This document shows, piece by piece, positions 12,045 to 26,600 of a DNA stretch of 64,000 nucleotides (the stretch's first letter is position 1; each line of letters starts with the position of its first letter). A program made the position numbers and the translations under genes. The notes beneath the pieces were generated by a model. The model was given only the letters and a program-made list of their open reading frames with translations, did no database searches and was not told the origin of the DNA. Source of the stretch: Apricaphanius iberus (taxonomy: Eukaryota > Chordata > Actinopteri > Cyprinodontiformes > Aphaniidae); the NCBI GenBank assembly GCA_028564705.1, contig JAPXFQ010001529.1, forward strand, positions 67,001 through 131,000, given 5' to 3'.

Positions 12045-13922
12045 CTGCTGCAGGAGCTGGCTCCTGGGACGTGGAACATCAACTCTCTGGTGGGGAAGAA
12101 GCCAGAGCTGGTGTGTGAGGTTGAAAGGCTCTGATTGGACATTGTCGGACCCACCTCGATGCGCGGCTCTGGCTCTGGAACCCGTCTCCTCGTGAGAGGT
12201 TGGACTTTCTTCCCCTCTGGAGTTGCCCCCATTGAGGCACCCCCATCGCGTATGTTGGAGTTTACCCCGGTGAATGAGAGGGTATCCTCTCTCCACCTAC
12301 GGGTGAGGGGACGGTTCCTGACTGTTTGTGCTTATGCGCCAAATGGTAGATTAGATTACCCTCCCTTCTTGGAGTCCTTGGAGGGGATGCTGGAGAGTGC
12401 TCCTTCTGGGGACTCTTTCAGTCTGCTGGGGGATTGCAACGCTCATATGGGCAATGACAGTGAGACCTGGAGAGGCTTGTTTTGGGTGGAATTAACCTGG
12501 TTGTCATTTCATTGGATCTGTGGCTGCATGTTTTTGACACTTGGGTGAAGAGAGGCGCGGAGCTATCCACAGACCACTACCTGGTGGTAAGTCGACTCCG
12601 ATGCTGGGGGAGGACGCCGGACAGACCTGGCAGGCCCAAACGTATAATGAGGGTCTTCTGGGAACGTCTGGCAGAGTCTCCGGTCAGAATGATTAGGGTG
12701 ATATTGAGAGGGCCATGTTTCATGCCTCCATTGTCAAGGCATCTGACCGGAGCTGTGGCCTCAAAGTGGTCGGTGCCTGTCTGCAACCCTCGAACCCGCT
12801 GGTGGACAGTGACTGTGAGGGATGTTGTCAAGCTGAAGAAGGAGTCCTATTGGGTCATCTTGGCCTGTGTGGGGTGTTCGACCGTCTCACCTAGGGAGTC
12901 CTTTGAGTGGGTTCTCTGGGAGTATGGTGTTCCAGGCCCCTTGATGTGGGCTTGATATGGGTTGTTAGGTCCCTGTACGACTGGTGTCAGAGTTTGGTTC
13001 ACATTGCCAGCAGTAAGTCAGGCTCATTTCCGGTGAAAGTTGGACTCCGCCAAGGTTGCCCTTGGACACTGGTTCTGTTTATAACTTTTATGGACAGGAT
13101 CTCTAGGCTCAGCCAAGGGGGAGGGGATCCGTTTTGGTTGCCTCAGTATAAGGTCTCTGCCTTTTGCAGATGATGCGGTTTGGATGGTTTCATTGAGACG
13201 TGATTTACAGGTTTCACTGGAGCTGTTCGCCTCCGAGTGGGAAGCGGCTGGGATAAGAATCAGCACCTTCAAATCCGAGACCATGGTCTTGAGTCGGAAA
13301 AGGTCCTTACCAAAGTGGAGGAGTTCAAGTATCTGGGGGTCTTGTTGACGAATGAGGGAAAAATGGAATGGAAAATTGATACGCGGATTGGTAAGGTGTC
13401 TGCAGTTATTCAAGCACTGTACCGGTCCCTTGTGGTGAAGAGAGAGCTGAAGGCAAAGCTCTCGATTTACCGGTTGATCCATGTTCCTACCCTCATCTAT
13501 GGTCACAAACCCTGCGTAGTGACTGAAAGAAGGAGATCACAGATACAAATGGTTGAAATGAGTTTCCTCCGCAGGGTGTCTGGGTTCTCCCTTAGAGATA
13601 GGGTGAGAAGCTCAGTCATCTGGGAGGGGCTTACGGTAGAACCGCTGCTCCTCCACATCAAGAGGAGCCAGTTGAGGTGGCTCGGGGATCTTGTCCGAAT
13701 GGACGCCTCCCTTGTGAGGTTGTCCGGGCATGTCCTGCCAGGAGGAGACTCAGAGGAAGACCCGGGACACACCGATGGGACTGTGTCTCTCAGCTGGCCT
13801 GGGAACACCTCAGCATTCCTCCCGAGGAGCTGGCCCAATAGGGGAGGGAAGTGTGGGTCTCTCTGCTTAAGCTGCTGCCCCCACGACCCGACCCTGGATG
13901 AAGCAGATGAAGATGGATGGAT
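12045..13922 (+). mobile_element. Rex3 (RTE clade) retrotransposon, internally deleted
   Basis: The 5' part encodes the start of the apurinic endonuclease (an SLVGKKPELV-like phrase, [45 protein letters not shown]). It then jumps near 12865 from KKESYWVILAC to the reverse-transcriptase part (FDRLT, VLWEYGVPGPLM, VGLRQGCP). The fingers and part of the palm are gone. The tail ([52 protein letters not shown]) is largely open. The 3' end has the gatggatgg tail typical of Rex3. Several frameshifts; inactive. Confidence 0.85.
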
Positions 13923-14570
13923 AGTTTCTTACATTTCTGTTCAGGATCATGGATTCAGATTTTGTTTAATATTTTGTTTAAGACCCAGCCTGGACCCTGG
14001 ACCCAGTCTGAAACCAGTCTGGGCTCCTTTGCTTGTCTTGGACCTGACTGACTTGCTGCCATTGATGGAAGCCATAAATGATGCTCTCTAGTGAAAAATA
14101 TCGATAGGAAATTTCCGACCATCAGCTTGTGATGTAGAGCTCAAGCACTTCTACCATTTCAGCATGGTGCCTGTAATGTGAGCAGATTTCCAGGTCCTAA
14201 CTGGAGCATGTGCGTGAAGGAATCAGTTTACCTGCTGAGTAACAAAGTGGGTGAGTCAACATCCAGCAGGTAGGCTTAGCGTTGGCTGACCTACATACAG
14301 TAAACACACAGACAGCTGGACCCAGCTGAAGTCCCTGCTGGATCAGGTCAGACGCAGTAAACACACAGCTGTTTGATGTCGGAGGAAACACTGTCACAAT
14401 ACTGTCCTCAGATATTAAAAAACTGATTCCATGTAATCTGTCATGTCTGTTTATGAGCACATAAATGGATTTTTTCCCACTTCAACTTCATTTGTTGTCC
14501 TAAACCTTAAGCTGAACTGCGTCTGAATCACTCTTTATTCTTTTCTTAACCTGTTTGTTTTTACTTTCAG

Positions 14571-14632
14571 ATCTCATTGTTAGAGTCATTCAGCAGAACA
14601 TGGGTGGAATTAAAATAGAAGAATGGAGGAAG
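14571..14632 (+). CDS. prom1: prominin exon A (end of N-terminal extracellular domain)
   Basis: Acceptor ttactttcag, donor ag|gtatgt. It enters in phase 1 (two bases complete a split codon, probably Asp) and reads [20 protein letters not shown]. It occupies the place of the human segment just before the 27-nt cassette exon. This is the most 5' exon I could identify; its upstream partner is not visible. Confidence 0.8.
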
Positions 14633-17600
14633 GTATGTTAATTTTAAAGAGTTTCAAACCTTAGAAGGAATCTGGCATAAACTAGGGCTGCCAAGTTATT
14701 GCATACATACTGGCAGAAAATAAACTGTATAAAAGTTGTGTGTGATGATGCTAGCTGCCCCTTCTGATCCTCAGCATGCTTCATCTTTTTGTTTTTCTCG
14801 TGTTGCTCTCACAGCCAGACAACGTGGTCCTGCTGCTACAGGTAAACCTCGTTATTCCCGAACTTTCATGCTGTGCTGCAGTCTGGTTGTGGCCTGATTA
14901 ACAATCCTTTCCTGCTCCAGTGGATCCACTACGAGTCTGGATTCCTGATTTGCGCAGTCTTTGGAGTCTTGTTCGTGGTCCTTACCCCGCTCATTGCCAC
15001 CTGTTTCTGCATGTGTCGATGCTGTGACAACTGTGGTGGTGAGATGCATCAGAGGCAGAGGAAGAACGCAGACTGTCACCGAGGGTTCTTCACCGCCTCA
15101 CTCGTTGCCACCACCATCTTCATCATGTGAGTGCTCCCTCTCTCCCTCCCTGTCATCAGTCGGGTAATTCTCCCTATGATCAGGCGTAGTTCAAACATTT
15201 CCAACAAGCTTCATATTCTGACCACCAACATCACTTTATTTTATCAGCACTTTATCTAATAAAGCAACACAAAGTAGATTATCATTGACAATAATAAGGG
15301 AAATGATGATACATGATCGACAGAACACGACAGAACAGAACTGGCAAAGATGGCTCCGCTGTACATGGCTTCCTGTCAGTCACTCTGGCTCTGCTCTACT
15401 CTTTTCCTGGTTTTTGATTGCTGCTCATGGAGTGCTTGCGCTTGCCTGACATATGATAGAGAAACTCTTTTGGAGCTGGCCACGGGCCATACATTATTTG
15501 CCCCCGACATTGATTATGATTACCGTTTCACGCATCATATTCCCTTCTCTTCTGGATTACCTAAGCCTCGGTGTCTCGTGGATAATCAGGCCTCACGGGC
15601 AACGACGCCAAAGACGACGTGGCGGACGCCTGGTGAAGCTGTAGGCACAGCTGCGGTTGGAAGGGCGTTTCCCCGGAGGTACGTGGATGATGCGGCTGGA
15701 GTCGGCGCCTGGCTGGGCATCCGCCCTCGCCCTCAGCAGGTTGTGTTGCCCGCTGCGCTATTACGCACGATTGCTGCTTCGACCCCGAGGAGTTAACAGC
15801 AGGAACCTACGACAGGGGTCTTGCCTTCTACATTCTGATCTTTATTCAGACCTTGTCAGGCCGGTGCCGCCTGCAACTGGGTTTATCAGGTTCAGCCTGC
15901 TAAACGCCAGGTCAGTGACTAATAAAACATTTGCTTTGAAGGAATTCTTAATATCTAAGAACCTGGATTTCCACTGCATCGTAGAGAGTTGGATCCCAGA
16001 TGGACTGCTTGGTGTTCTCACCCTGCTGACTGCTCCTTTCTTAATGTTTCTCGAGCTGAGGGAAGACTTTTTAAATGTTATTGACTCTTTTAATTTTTGC
16101 CAGGATGTCAATAACCCTACTCATGCTGGAGGACACATCTTGGACCTAGTACTCACCTTTAGCCTACCTATTGTGACCTTAAAAATTGGCAATGATATTT
16201 TTCTGATCATAAGCCTGTTTTATTTGAGTTTAGTAATCTTTCTACACCTAGGGTGCTGTTTGAACCAGCTAGAAGGCAGCGGTGTATCAGCCGTTCTTCA
16301 GCTGCTGAATTTTCATTACTTTTTAAATCTTCTGTATGTCTTAATGCCCGCTCTAATTTGGATGAGTTTCTCCTGCAATTTAATTCCCTCTGTGAGTCTC
16401 TCCTGGACCTTGTTGCTGGGGCTCAGCTTAGGCCGCCTAGATGCCGTGCCGAGCCATGGAAGAATTCCACTATAAGGGCTCTTAGACAAGAATGCAGGAG
16501 AGCAGAACGTAAGTGGAAAAAAGACAGGCTACAGGTCTCCCGCCAAATCTTAAAGGACTGCTGGGCTCGCTATCAGCATGGTACAATGTTAGGTCTAAGT
16601 ACCTAGCCAACATTATTGACTCCAATCCTCTGAATCCTTGTACTCTGTTCAGAACTTTGAACTGGACGTCCTGGACCCTCGGGCACCCGTGGCCTCTGCT
16701 GATAAATGTAATGACTTTCTCAATTTCTTTGTTGGCAAAGTGGCAAGAGCTAGAGCATTGATTCAGGTTCCAGCCTATGACTCTTCTACCTATACACCAC
16801 CATCTGTTATGCTCACTACCTTTTACTCAGTATCCCTGTCTGCCCTGGAAAAGGTTATATACAGCATGAGGCCATCTGGCTCCCCAGATGATGTGCTACC
16901 TGCAAAAATGTTTAAGGATGTTTTCCCTTCAATTGGTTCCTGTGTTTTAACTATAATTAATAATACTTTGGAGTCTGGCTGTGTCCCACTCCCTCTCAAG
17001 CATGCTGCAGTTACCCCATTTCATAAAAAACAGGGATGGATCCATCCAGAAAATCTTAGGCCTATTTCCCAATTACCCTTTATTGGCAAAGCCCTTGAGA
17101 AAGTTGTGTACAACCAGCTGATGGATTTCTTAAACAAACATGGCTGTTTCGAGCCTTTCCAATCTAGATTCAGGGCTGGTCATAGTACTGAGTCTGCGCT
17201 TATAAAAATGTTAAATGATGTCTTCATAGCTAACAATCGAGGGGATGCTGTGTTGCTTCTACTACTCTACTTATCTGCTGCATTTGATACAGTCGACCAT
17301 GCCATCCTGCTAACCCGCGTACAGCAATGGGTAGGGATGTCTGGCCTTGCTCTGGACTGGGTTAGGTCCTACTTGACTGATAGAAGCTTCCATGTGAAGA
17401 TTGCCGACTCTTCATCAGCTTCCTCCAACATGTCCTGGGGTGTGCCGCAAGGTTCTATCCTTGGCCCCCTTCTCATATCTCTTTACCTATTACCCTTAGG
17501 CGTAATATTCCGTAAGCACAAGGTTAGCTTTCACCAATATGCTGATGACTGCCAAATTTACTGCCCTTTGACAAAAAGTTCTGACAGTGCTGTTAAGACC

Positions 17601-20600
17601 CTCTTAGCTTGCCTAGAGGAAGTAAATGCTTGGTTGGCTAACATCTTTCTGAACCTGAACGAAGGAGACCACTGTCTTTTATCCTAATACTAGAGAATTG
17701 ACACAGTCGATCTAGGGCTTTAGACCTTGACCATCTGGCTGTTTTTCAGAAAGACCTGGTCACCAATCTTGGGGTCAAACTGGACTCAGGTCTTATGTTT
17801 GATGCCCATATTAACTGTATTGTAAAATCTTGTTTCTTTTATCTTCATCGCCTGGTGAAAATTAAGCGTTTGTTGTCCTGTGCCCACCTGGAAACAGTTG
17901 TCCATGCTTTTGTTACTTCTCGCCTGAACTGCTGTAATTCTTTATACAGCGGCCTTAATCAGGCTCCAGGTTGTGCAGAATTCTGCTGTCAGATTTTTAA
18001 CAGGCACTAGACGTTATGAGCACATCACACCTGTCCTGGCCTCCCTCCACTGGCTTCCCATTTCTTACAGGACTCAATTCAAAATTCTCTTTTTTAAATA
18101 TTTTTCTCAAATATGGCTCCGAGGCTCTGGAATGCTTTACCTCTCATTGTCAGGCGTGTGCCAACGCTGTCACTTTTCAAGAAGCAGCTGAAGTCACACT
18201 TTTACACTGTTGCTTTTAGGGCTACTCAATAATAATTTTACTATTTTTGGTTTTATGTACCTTTTTTCTATATCTGTATGGTTTTGCCATGTTCAGCGCC
18301 TGCATCTCTCAAATCTTGCCTCAGATCCCTATTTTGACTAGGCCATTCTAACACACGAATATCCCTTGATATAAATCTTTTTATTGCAGCTCCTAACTAT
18401 CAATGTTTGTTTAGAGTCACTGTCCTACTAAAATCAAATCTCTGCCAAAGTACGAAGTGTTTCACAGCTTCCACTATGTTTCCCTGTTGGAACTTCTGGC
18501 CATTTTTCACATTTCTAACAGAATCATGTTCACATGTTTTAGTGGGGCAGATTAAGCCAATGTTCCACCTGAACACCATGACCCTATCTCTTGGCGAGAC
18601 TAGCACCACATTTGGCACAATTGATGTTCAGAATGTACTAAAAAAGTATGTAATCCAGCAGAAAATACTAGATTGAAGCAGTTTACAAGATGGCCACCTC
18701 TCTAAATGTGACTTCATGGTTTTCATAGTAGAAGCTGAATGAACAGAAATGTGTTAATCATCCAAACATCAATGAATTAAAACAATCTGACTGGAATCCT
18801 CAATTGGGTCAATTAAATTCCGATATGGCTGCCTGTTTTCAAGGTGGTGCCTACAACGTGACTCAAAATTAGGTCAGGGCAACATCGCTAATCGTTCTTT
18901 GAAATGCTTAAAGTCAGGCTCTATTGGTTTGAATTATTTTAGAAGAATGATGTCAAAGTACAACCAGGGCACATTCCTGTGATGGAGTTCAGTGTCTGCT
19001 TGTAGTGTACAAGCTGTTTTTTTACTTATTGACTGTTGAAGTGGTGTTTTCACTGTAGTTTCTAGTATGCAGGTAACTTGAAAGATTAGAATGTCATGCA
19101 AGATTGACCTATAATTCAACTTCATGGTGAAGTTAAAATGATACACTCATTACATGCAAAGTGAGATATAAGAGGCTTTATTTGTTATAATTTTGACTAT
19201 TATGCCTTACAGCTTATGAAAACCCAAAATTCAAAATCTCAGAAAATTCGAATATTATTATATATTTTAGGCTCAAAGTGTCTTTCTCCTATCAGGTTAT
19301 TAATCCATAACATGTGGAAAGGGTTCCTGAGCCTTTAAATAGTCTCTCAGTCTGGTTCAGTAGGAATCCCAATCATGGGGAAGACTGCCTTACCTGACAG
19401 TTGGTCAGAAAACCATCATTGACCCCCTCCATGAGGATGGAAAGCTTGAAAAGGTACTTGCAAAAAGAGTTAAATTTTTTCAAAGTGCTGCATCAGTGTA
19501 CATTAATAAAAATTATGTGGAAGGAAGAAAGTGCAGAAGCAGCAGGGATGAGTACAACCTGGAGAGGATTGTCAGGAAAAGGCTGTTCCAAAGTGTTGCA
19601 GACCTTCACAAGGAGTGGACTTAGTGCATCAAGAGCCACCACACATGAGCTTCACATATCCTATTTCTCTGGTCAGGCTGCTGCTGGTCTGCTGTTCAGT
19701 GGTCCAAAGTCCTCTTTTCTGATTAGAGCAAATGATGCATCTCGTGTGGGAACCAAGATCCCAGAGTCTGGAGGAAGAATGGAGAGGATCACAATTCAGT
19801 TCAATTATATTGACTTTTATTTATATAGCGCCAATTCACAACAAATGTCATCCTGAGGCACTTTACAACAAAAGTCATTTCAATACAATTATACAAACAT
19901 TTCAATCAGTTAAAAGCTTTTATATGTAAGGAATTCCAGCAAATTGTTAAGATGCTTTAAGTCTAGTGTGATGTTTCTACAGTCTGTGTTGATTTGAGGA
20001 GCCATGTCATCTACTGGTGTTGGTCCACTGGGCTTTATTATGACCAGAGTCAATGCAGCCATCTACCAGGACATTTTGGTGCACCTGGTACCTGTCTACA
20101 CTACCTAAAGTGCTGAAACATGCTTCAATGACCATGATGGGATTACTGGGCCAGACTGGCCAGCAAACTGGTCTGAGCTGAACCCCATAGAGCACAGGTG
20201 TCCAGCTCCAGTCTGCAATGGCTGGTGTCCTGCCAGTTTTAGTTGTGTGTCTCTGCTCCAACACAGCTGATTCAAATGTTCCAACTACCTCCTCAGCATG
20301 ACAAAGTTCTGCAGAGACCTGCTAACAAGCCATCATTTGATTCAGGTGCAATGAACCAGGGAAATAAGTAAAACATGCTGGATAGCAGTCCTTGAGAACC
20401 AATTTTAGGCACCTCTACCATAGAGATCCATGGAACATTGCCAAGAGAAAGATATGAGACATGAAATGGAACAATTCAGAAGATCTGAGGGCCACTGTTG
20501 AAGCATCCTGGTCTTCCATTACACCTCAGCAGACCCACAGGGTGATAGCATTCATGCTACCCTGCATGAGGCATGAAGTGATGCAAAAGGAGCCCAGACC

Positions 20601-23600
20601 AACTACTGAGGACATACACGTATGGATTTGTTCAAACATTGTTTAAAAATACTTTAAATTTCAACCAACATGAAAAATGGAGGCCATTTTGTTTGTTGAA
20701 GTGGATAGCACAGTTTTCTAATGGTACATTCACACCGAATGCGTTTGAGACGTTGTGGGCATCAGGCTTACATGTAAAGTCAATGGAGCGTGTTCCCACA
20801 TCATGTAAGAATAGCGCAAATGAGGCGTTTGACGCATGTGTGAAAATATGTGTGTATTTTATATGGTGCATTTTGTGAATTTGCTTGTGACCAGCATTTT
20901 TGCGTCTGCCGCTAAAGTTAAAAAAATCTGAACTTCTGAGTCAATTCACATCTCGTCAACCAAATGGGAGCCTTTAGACGTTGTGTCAGTGATGCTGTGA
21001 CAGGGAGTCACAACATCATTCAATTCACTTTTATTTCTATAGCGCCAATTCACAACAAATGTCATCTCAAGGCACTTTAAAACAAAAGTCATCTCAATAC
21101 AATTATTCAAACATTCCAATCATTTAAAAGTTTTCTCTGTAAGGAATCCCAGCAGATTGTGCTGAGTCATCAACATGAGGTTGTGCCCGGATCATGCAGA
21201 CTCCAACCACAGCTATTCCTCAGCAATCCCTCATACTGAGCAAGTATGTAGCGACAGTGGAGAGGAAAAACTCCCCTTTAACAGGAAGAAACCTCCAGCA
21301 GAACCAGAACCAGAAACTGGTTCAGTACAAGCGGTCATCTGCCACGACCGTCTGGGGGTCTGAGAAGACAGAGAAGAGACAGCATGGAGGATGCTCAGAG
21401 ACTTTGAGCATCATCTGGACCAATGTTCCCCATCCAGCAGGGGGCGTTGTAGCTGAGCACCTGCCTCCTATTCTACTTTTAGAAATCCTAGGAACTACCA
21501 GTAGACCTGCATTCTGAGAACAAAGTGCTCTGATAGGAACATATGGAACAATCAGATCTCTGATGTACGATGGAGCTGATTATTAAGGGCTTTATACGTA
21601 AGGAGGAGGAGGATCTTAAACTCTATTCTGGATTTAACAGGGAGCCAATGGAGAAAAGCCAAAACAGGGAAATATGCCTGTTAAACCTGCAGCAAGACGC
21701 ATGCAATCCATTTAGCACTTTTTCCTTTGATGAATATGAAATCTGGGCATTTCTTTATGAAGACGCAAAATATTGGGAGGAGAACAGGCAAATAAGTAGG
21801 CGTTCCAGGCACAGTGTGATTTACTAAGCATAAACATGTTGGCGTTAGCTATTTTAGCGTCTATTTTTAGCACTTCTCAAAAGCATGTCTTAATTTTGTG
21901 CTACCACATTCAACATGATATTTTTATTGACAAACAAAAAATGTCATCCACACAATATATCCTAAGAGTAATTAAAACTTCAATGACCATAAACCTGATA
22001 GTTATGTAAATATTTACCTGTTTTTCCCCCAAAGACGCATCATAACTCACTGCGCTCTCATCACGTCTCCACCTGATGAAGACGCGCTGAGATCACATGA
22101 TCCTAGTGGATCCTCATTAGTTTCTCATGTAGTGGTTGACCTTCCTGAAGTCTAATTAATAAAATCTAGTAACCATATACAATCCCACAATGATAATTGG
22201 CATTATATATGACATTTTAAAAACAAAATTCAGACATGCTGCAGTTTTAATTGGTCTAACCCTGATATACGATGTGTGCATGCAGCAAAGAGCAGCGCAT
22301 GAAAAACAAAGGCAAGGACTTTGTTTGAACTGGTGGCAGCTGAAGCGGATGCTCATGTTGTGTTTTTCCTGGATTTGATGGATCATCAAGATCCTCTGCT
22401 ACAGCTCGAGAACTTCCTGGCTTAACCTCACACAGCCATCACACCTGGCTGTAGGTCGCTGTAGGTGAGTGGAAGCATGATGAAATGAAAGTTGTGTGTA
22501 CAAAACAAAAAACACCCTCAATAAAAACGAATTGCTAAAAGTTTGTGGCGTTAAAATCAGTTAAAGCTAGTCATTAAAAAGAATTTCAAACCATTTAAAA
22601 CCTAGTTAACTAGGGAGCTGGAGTTAGCAGTCCACACCTTCAGACAGTCAGACTCCAACCTCCACCATGGCCAGAAACAGAGTTGTTTAAGGACACCAGA
22701 GACTAGATTGTACACCTGCACAAGACCGGGATGAGCCGATCTACAATAGGCTATCAGCTCGCTGAGTAGAGATCAACTGCTGGAGCAATTATTAGAAAAT
22801 GGAATAAAGAATAGAACACTGACAATCTCTCTCAACCTGGGGTTCCATGCCAGATCATACCTGGTGGGACACATGATCTAGAGAACGTTGAAAAACCGGC
22901 CAGAACTGTATGGGGGGAATTGGTCAATGACCTGAAGAGAGCTGGAAACACATTTGCAAAGTTACTAAGTAACACATTAATTTGTAATGGATAAAAATTC
23001 TGCAGCGCTTGATAAGTCCCCCTACTTAAGCCAGCACATGTTGAGGTCCATCTAAAGTTTGCCAGAGATGATCTGGATGATCCAGCGGATGATTGGGAGA
23101 ATGTTGTGTGGGCAGATGAGACCAAAATAGAACTGCCCCTCACCGTGTTTGGAGGGGGAAGAATGCTGAGTTACATCACAAGAACACCATAATCTGTGAT
23201 CTCTCTTTTTAATATTCATCAGAACTCTAGCTGCAGCATTTTGGATCAACTGATGGCTTTTAATTGCATTTTGTGGACTTTCTGATAATAAGGAATTACA
23301 AATGCATTGACTAGTTTCTCTGCATCACTCCTGGACAGGATGTTTCTGATTTTAGCAATATTCTGGAGGTGAAAGAAAGAAATCTTAGAAACCTGTTTAA
23401 TATTGGATTTAATTGTCATGTCTTGGTCAGAAATTACACCGAGGTTATTTACATTATTACCAGAGGCCAAATTAATGCCATCCAGATGAAGTGATTGACC
23501 TAGCAGTTTCCTTTTTAAAGGTTCTGGTCCAAAGCACAGGTCTGAATTTAAAAGTAGAAAATTCAGAGTCATCCAGGTTTTATGTCTTCCAGACATGCTT

Positions 23601-26600
23601 GTAATCTACCTAACTGATTGGTTTCATCAGGTTTTATGGATAACTATAATTGTGTATCATCAGCATAACTGTGGAAATTCATACAATCCATCCATTTTCT
23701 CAACTGCTTAGTCCTCCAGGGGTCACAGAGGGCTAGTGCCTATCTCCAGCTGTCAACGGGCGAGAGGCGGGGTACACCCTGGACAGGTCGCCAGTCCATC
23801 ACAGGGCCACATAGAGACAGACAGGACAATCTGTCTGACAGATATGATTTAAACCAGCCTAGTGCTTTTCCCTTGATCCCTACAACATGTTCTAGCCTTT
23901 CTAAGAGAATATTATGATCGACTGTGTCAAAAGCAGCACTGAGATCTAACAAGACCAGAACAGTCACAAATCCATTATCTGATGTCATTAGAATATCATT
24001 AGTAACTTTTACCAGTGCTGTTTCAGTGCTATGATGAGCTCTAAAACCTGACTGAAAATCTTCAAACAGGTTGTTTCTGTTTAGATGGCCGTAGGGAAGA
24101 CACTGTCTCAATGGGGTATTGAGTGGGTAACAGTACAGAAGCTGAGGAGAGGTGGGTTAAACTACGACTCTGCTTCGTGGTCTGGACCCTGGTTTGTCAG
24201 TGTTTTGAAAGACTAATAAATGTGTCCAGATTCCTAGAAAGAGGAGCTGCTCCATCCAAAGTAGAATGGATGCAGTGTGTCCGGATCAGACCAGGTTTTC
24301 CCCAAAAAGTTTTCCAATTATCAATTTAGCCCACGTTGTTTGCTTGACAGCACTCAGACATCCATTGATGAAATGGCAGCATGCGGCTAAACATGTCGTC
24401 ACTGGTCCGATCGAGCAGGTGACCAGAAAAGATTACACAGTCCGACATCTTTTTAGCAAACTTACACACCAAACCAACTCTAATTTTAGTGACATCCGAT
24501 TGGTGTAACCGGGTTTCATTACCACCAGCGTTAATAACAAATGATTTTTTTTTCTTTTTTTTTTCCTAACGTGTCTTGTCTAGCAGATTGCTCCTCAGAA
24601 TTGGTGTCTGAGTACCAAGTACAAGCCCAACAGATTTACTTTCCCAAGCAGAGCATTACAGCTTTGCTATAGTACTCCACTTGATATATATGTATGAAAA
24701 ATCTTTATCAGTGATTACTATGGATTTAATTTCCTGAAGTTATGGACACGAAATTGAGATAAGAAGGAAGAAAGGAAGAAGATGAAGAAGAGAAACAGGA
24801 CCGGTAGAAGTGTGAACTGACGATACAAGATATGGAGGTAAACAAAGAACACAAGAAAACATCCCAGTCCTCCACCTCTGTTGGACGCAACAGAGGGACT
24901 AGGACCCGGAGGCCACGGGGACCAGGGGTGCCCTGCCCCCCAGCAGGGCCCCGACCAGGGATCAGCTGACAGGGGTTCCCCGCCGTTGCCGCAAGGCAGG
25001 AGGGACCCGCAGCCGGCCGACGGACACACACGCCACCGCCACCCCAGACCAATCCCCATCACCAACAACCCTGCCCCCACACACACACACACACATGCCA
25101 GGGAGCCACAGTAAAAGCTGCAGCGGATGTACGCCCTCCGCAGGCCGCGCCCAACCATACCTGGACACCCAGATCTACCAGCCCACGGATCCAGATCCCG
25201 CCCCCACCCAGAGCGCCGAGACCAGGGGCCCAGCCAATTCCAGAAATCCCCCCCCAAATGAACCGACCAGGCAGCAAACCCACAGAACCGGCAGGACGCC
25301 CCAACCTACCTTGCAAGCCCTGGACCCCCATAAGAGGTGCTCCAGTAAATCCACGAAGGACGTCGGCCTGAAACAGCGGCCAGCCGACAAACCAGCCCCC
25401 CCAGGACCAGCCAGGCCTGCACGAGGACCGAGCCGGGTCGCATCCGGGCACCCAGCCCCAGACATCGAGAACCCCCATCGACCAGCGGGCAGGGGCATCA
25501 GTCACCGGGGAGTGATGGAGGGGAAAAAGATCCACCAGGCCAGAGGGCAGCCAAAAACCCAACCTGACAAGTAGACAGAGACATACAGAGACAATCATAC
25601 TCCTGATGGCCCAATGAACAGGGGTGTGGGAAGACCCCCAGCCTCTTTCCCCCCTCTTGATTGTGGTGTTGTTGCGTGTTCTTTGCACTTAAAACAGAGG
25701 GGTGGGCCCTCAGTGTCTGGATGCAGTTAAACTGTGGGCACCGGCACCACAATAACAATCTTACTGTATTTACGCTGATCCTTAGCCAGCAGTGGGGATT
25801 TTATGTCGCCTGTTCTGGCCCCTGGAAAACATTTGACTATGATTGATGGTGTCTCTAATGCCATGTTTTGGACTATGGAGCTGCCAATTACTAGAGTCTG
25901 TTTCTCAGTGGGTGCGTCACTGAGTGGAGAAAATCTGTTAGAAACGCGGACAGGTTGGTGGTGCCCTTTGGTCTGGGAACTATGCTTTCTACGTACCGTC
26001 ACCCAGTCGGGCTGAGATCCCAGTTGTGTGGGTTCTGTTGGAGGACCGCTAGGTGATTCTATCCTTGTTGGCTCCGCGCTGGCTAATGGGCCCTCGACTA
26101 TTTACTGGATTCTCAACAGCGCGGAGCCGGGTCTCTAACTCTGAAACCCTCGCCTCCAAAGCTACAAAAATGCTACATTTATTACACTTACCATTATCAC
26201 TAAAGGAGGCGGGGGAGTAACTAAACATCTGACACAGAGAATAGGAGAGAGGAGCTATAGAGGTAGAAAGAGACGGAAGAGAAGTAGCCGTAGGCCACGT
26301 CCACACTAAGCCGGATAATGCCTTAAACGTATAATTATTTAGTCTACACCCCCCTATCGTCCACACTATCACGGCGTCGTTTAAGGTCTGTGGCCGGATA
26401 ACTATTAGCCGGGTAAGAGAGCCGTGTAAATCTTAATTCAATGGCTAAACGAGCTAGTGTGGACAGCTTCCCTGGATAATGAAAGGAAGTGGGGTCAATG
26501 AATGCTGCGTCAATAACAATACTACACTACAGCCAAAGACAACAGCGAAGAGTAATAAATCGATCTCGTCATCTGTCCACACCAAAAACTCTCTCTTCTT

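Larger units (their letters stand above)
19180..20650 (+). mobile_element. decayed Tc1-clade transposon (second family), with nested insertions
   Basis: Recognisable transposase text: a MGKTALPDS start near 19377, [31 protein letters not shown] (site of the first catalytic Asp, now lost), [14 protein letters not shown], and a nucleotide match to the block around gccatgtcatctactggtgt. The frame is broken by shifts and stops. Two later elements interrupt it, at about 19797-19932 and 20193-20417. Confidence 0.65.

Noticed and set aside
14197..14570. Search for the upstream prominin exon (LF..V..FL.VVQP.-like sequence)
   Set aside because: No frame with this pattern and a matching donor was found here or further upstream; the exon is probably outside the window or too diverged to see by eye.
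23701..23900. Short-spaced repeats considered as a CRISPR-like array or satellite
   Set aside because: No regular repeat-spacer pattern; the text is a known type of interspersed repeat, and the genome is vertebrate.
25059..25688. 209-aa Gly/Trp-rich frame on the minus strand, and 159-aa Pro-rich frame on the plus strand
   Set aside because: Both are low-complexity products of a GC-rich repeat; they overlap on opposite strands and match no domain.
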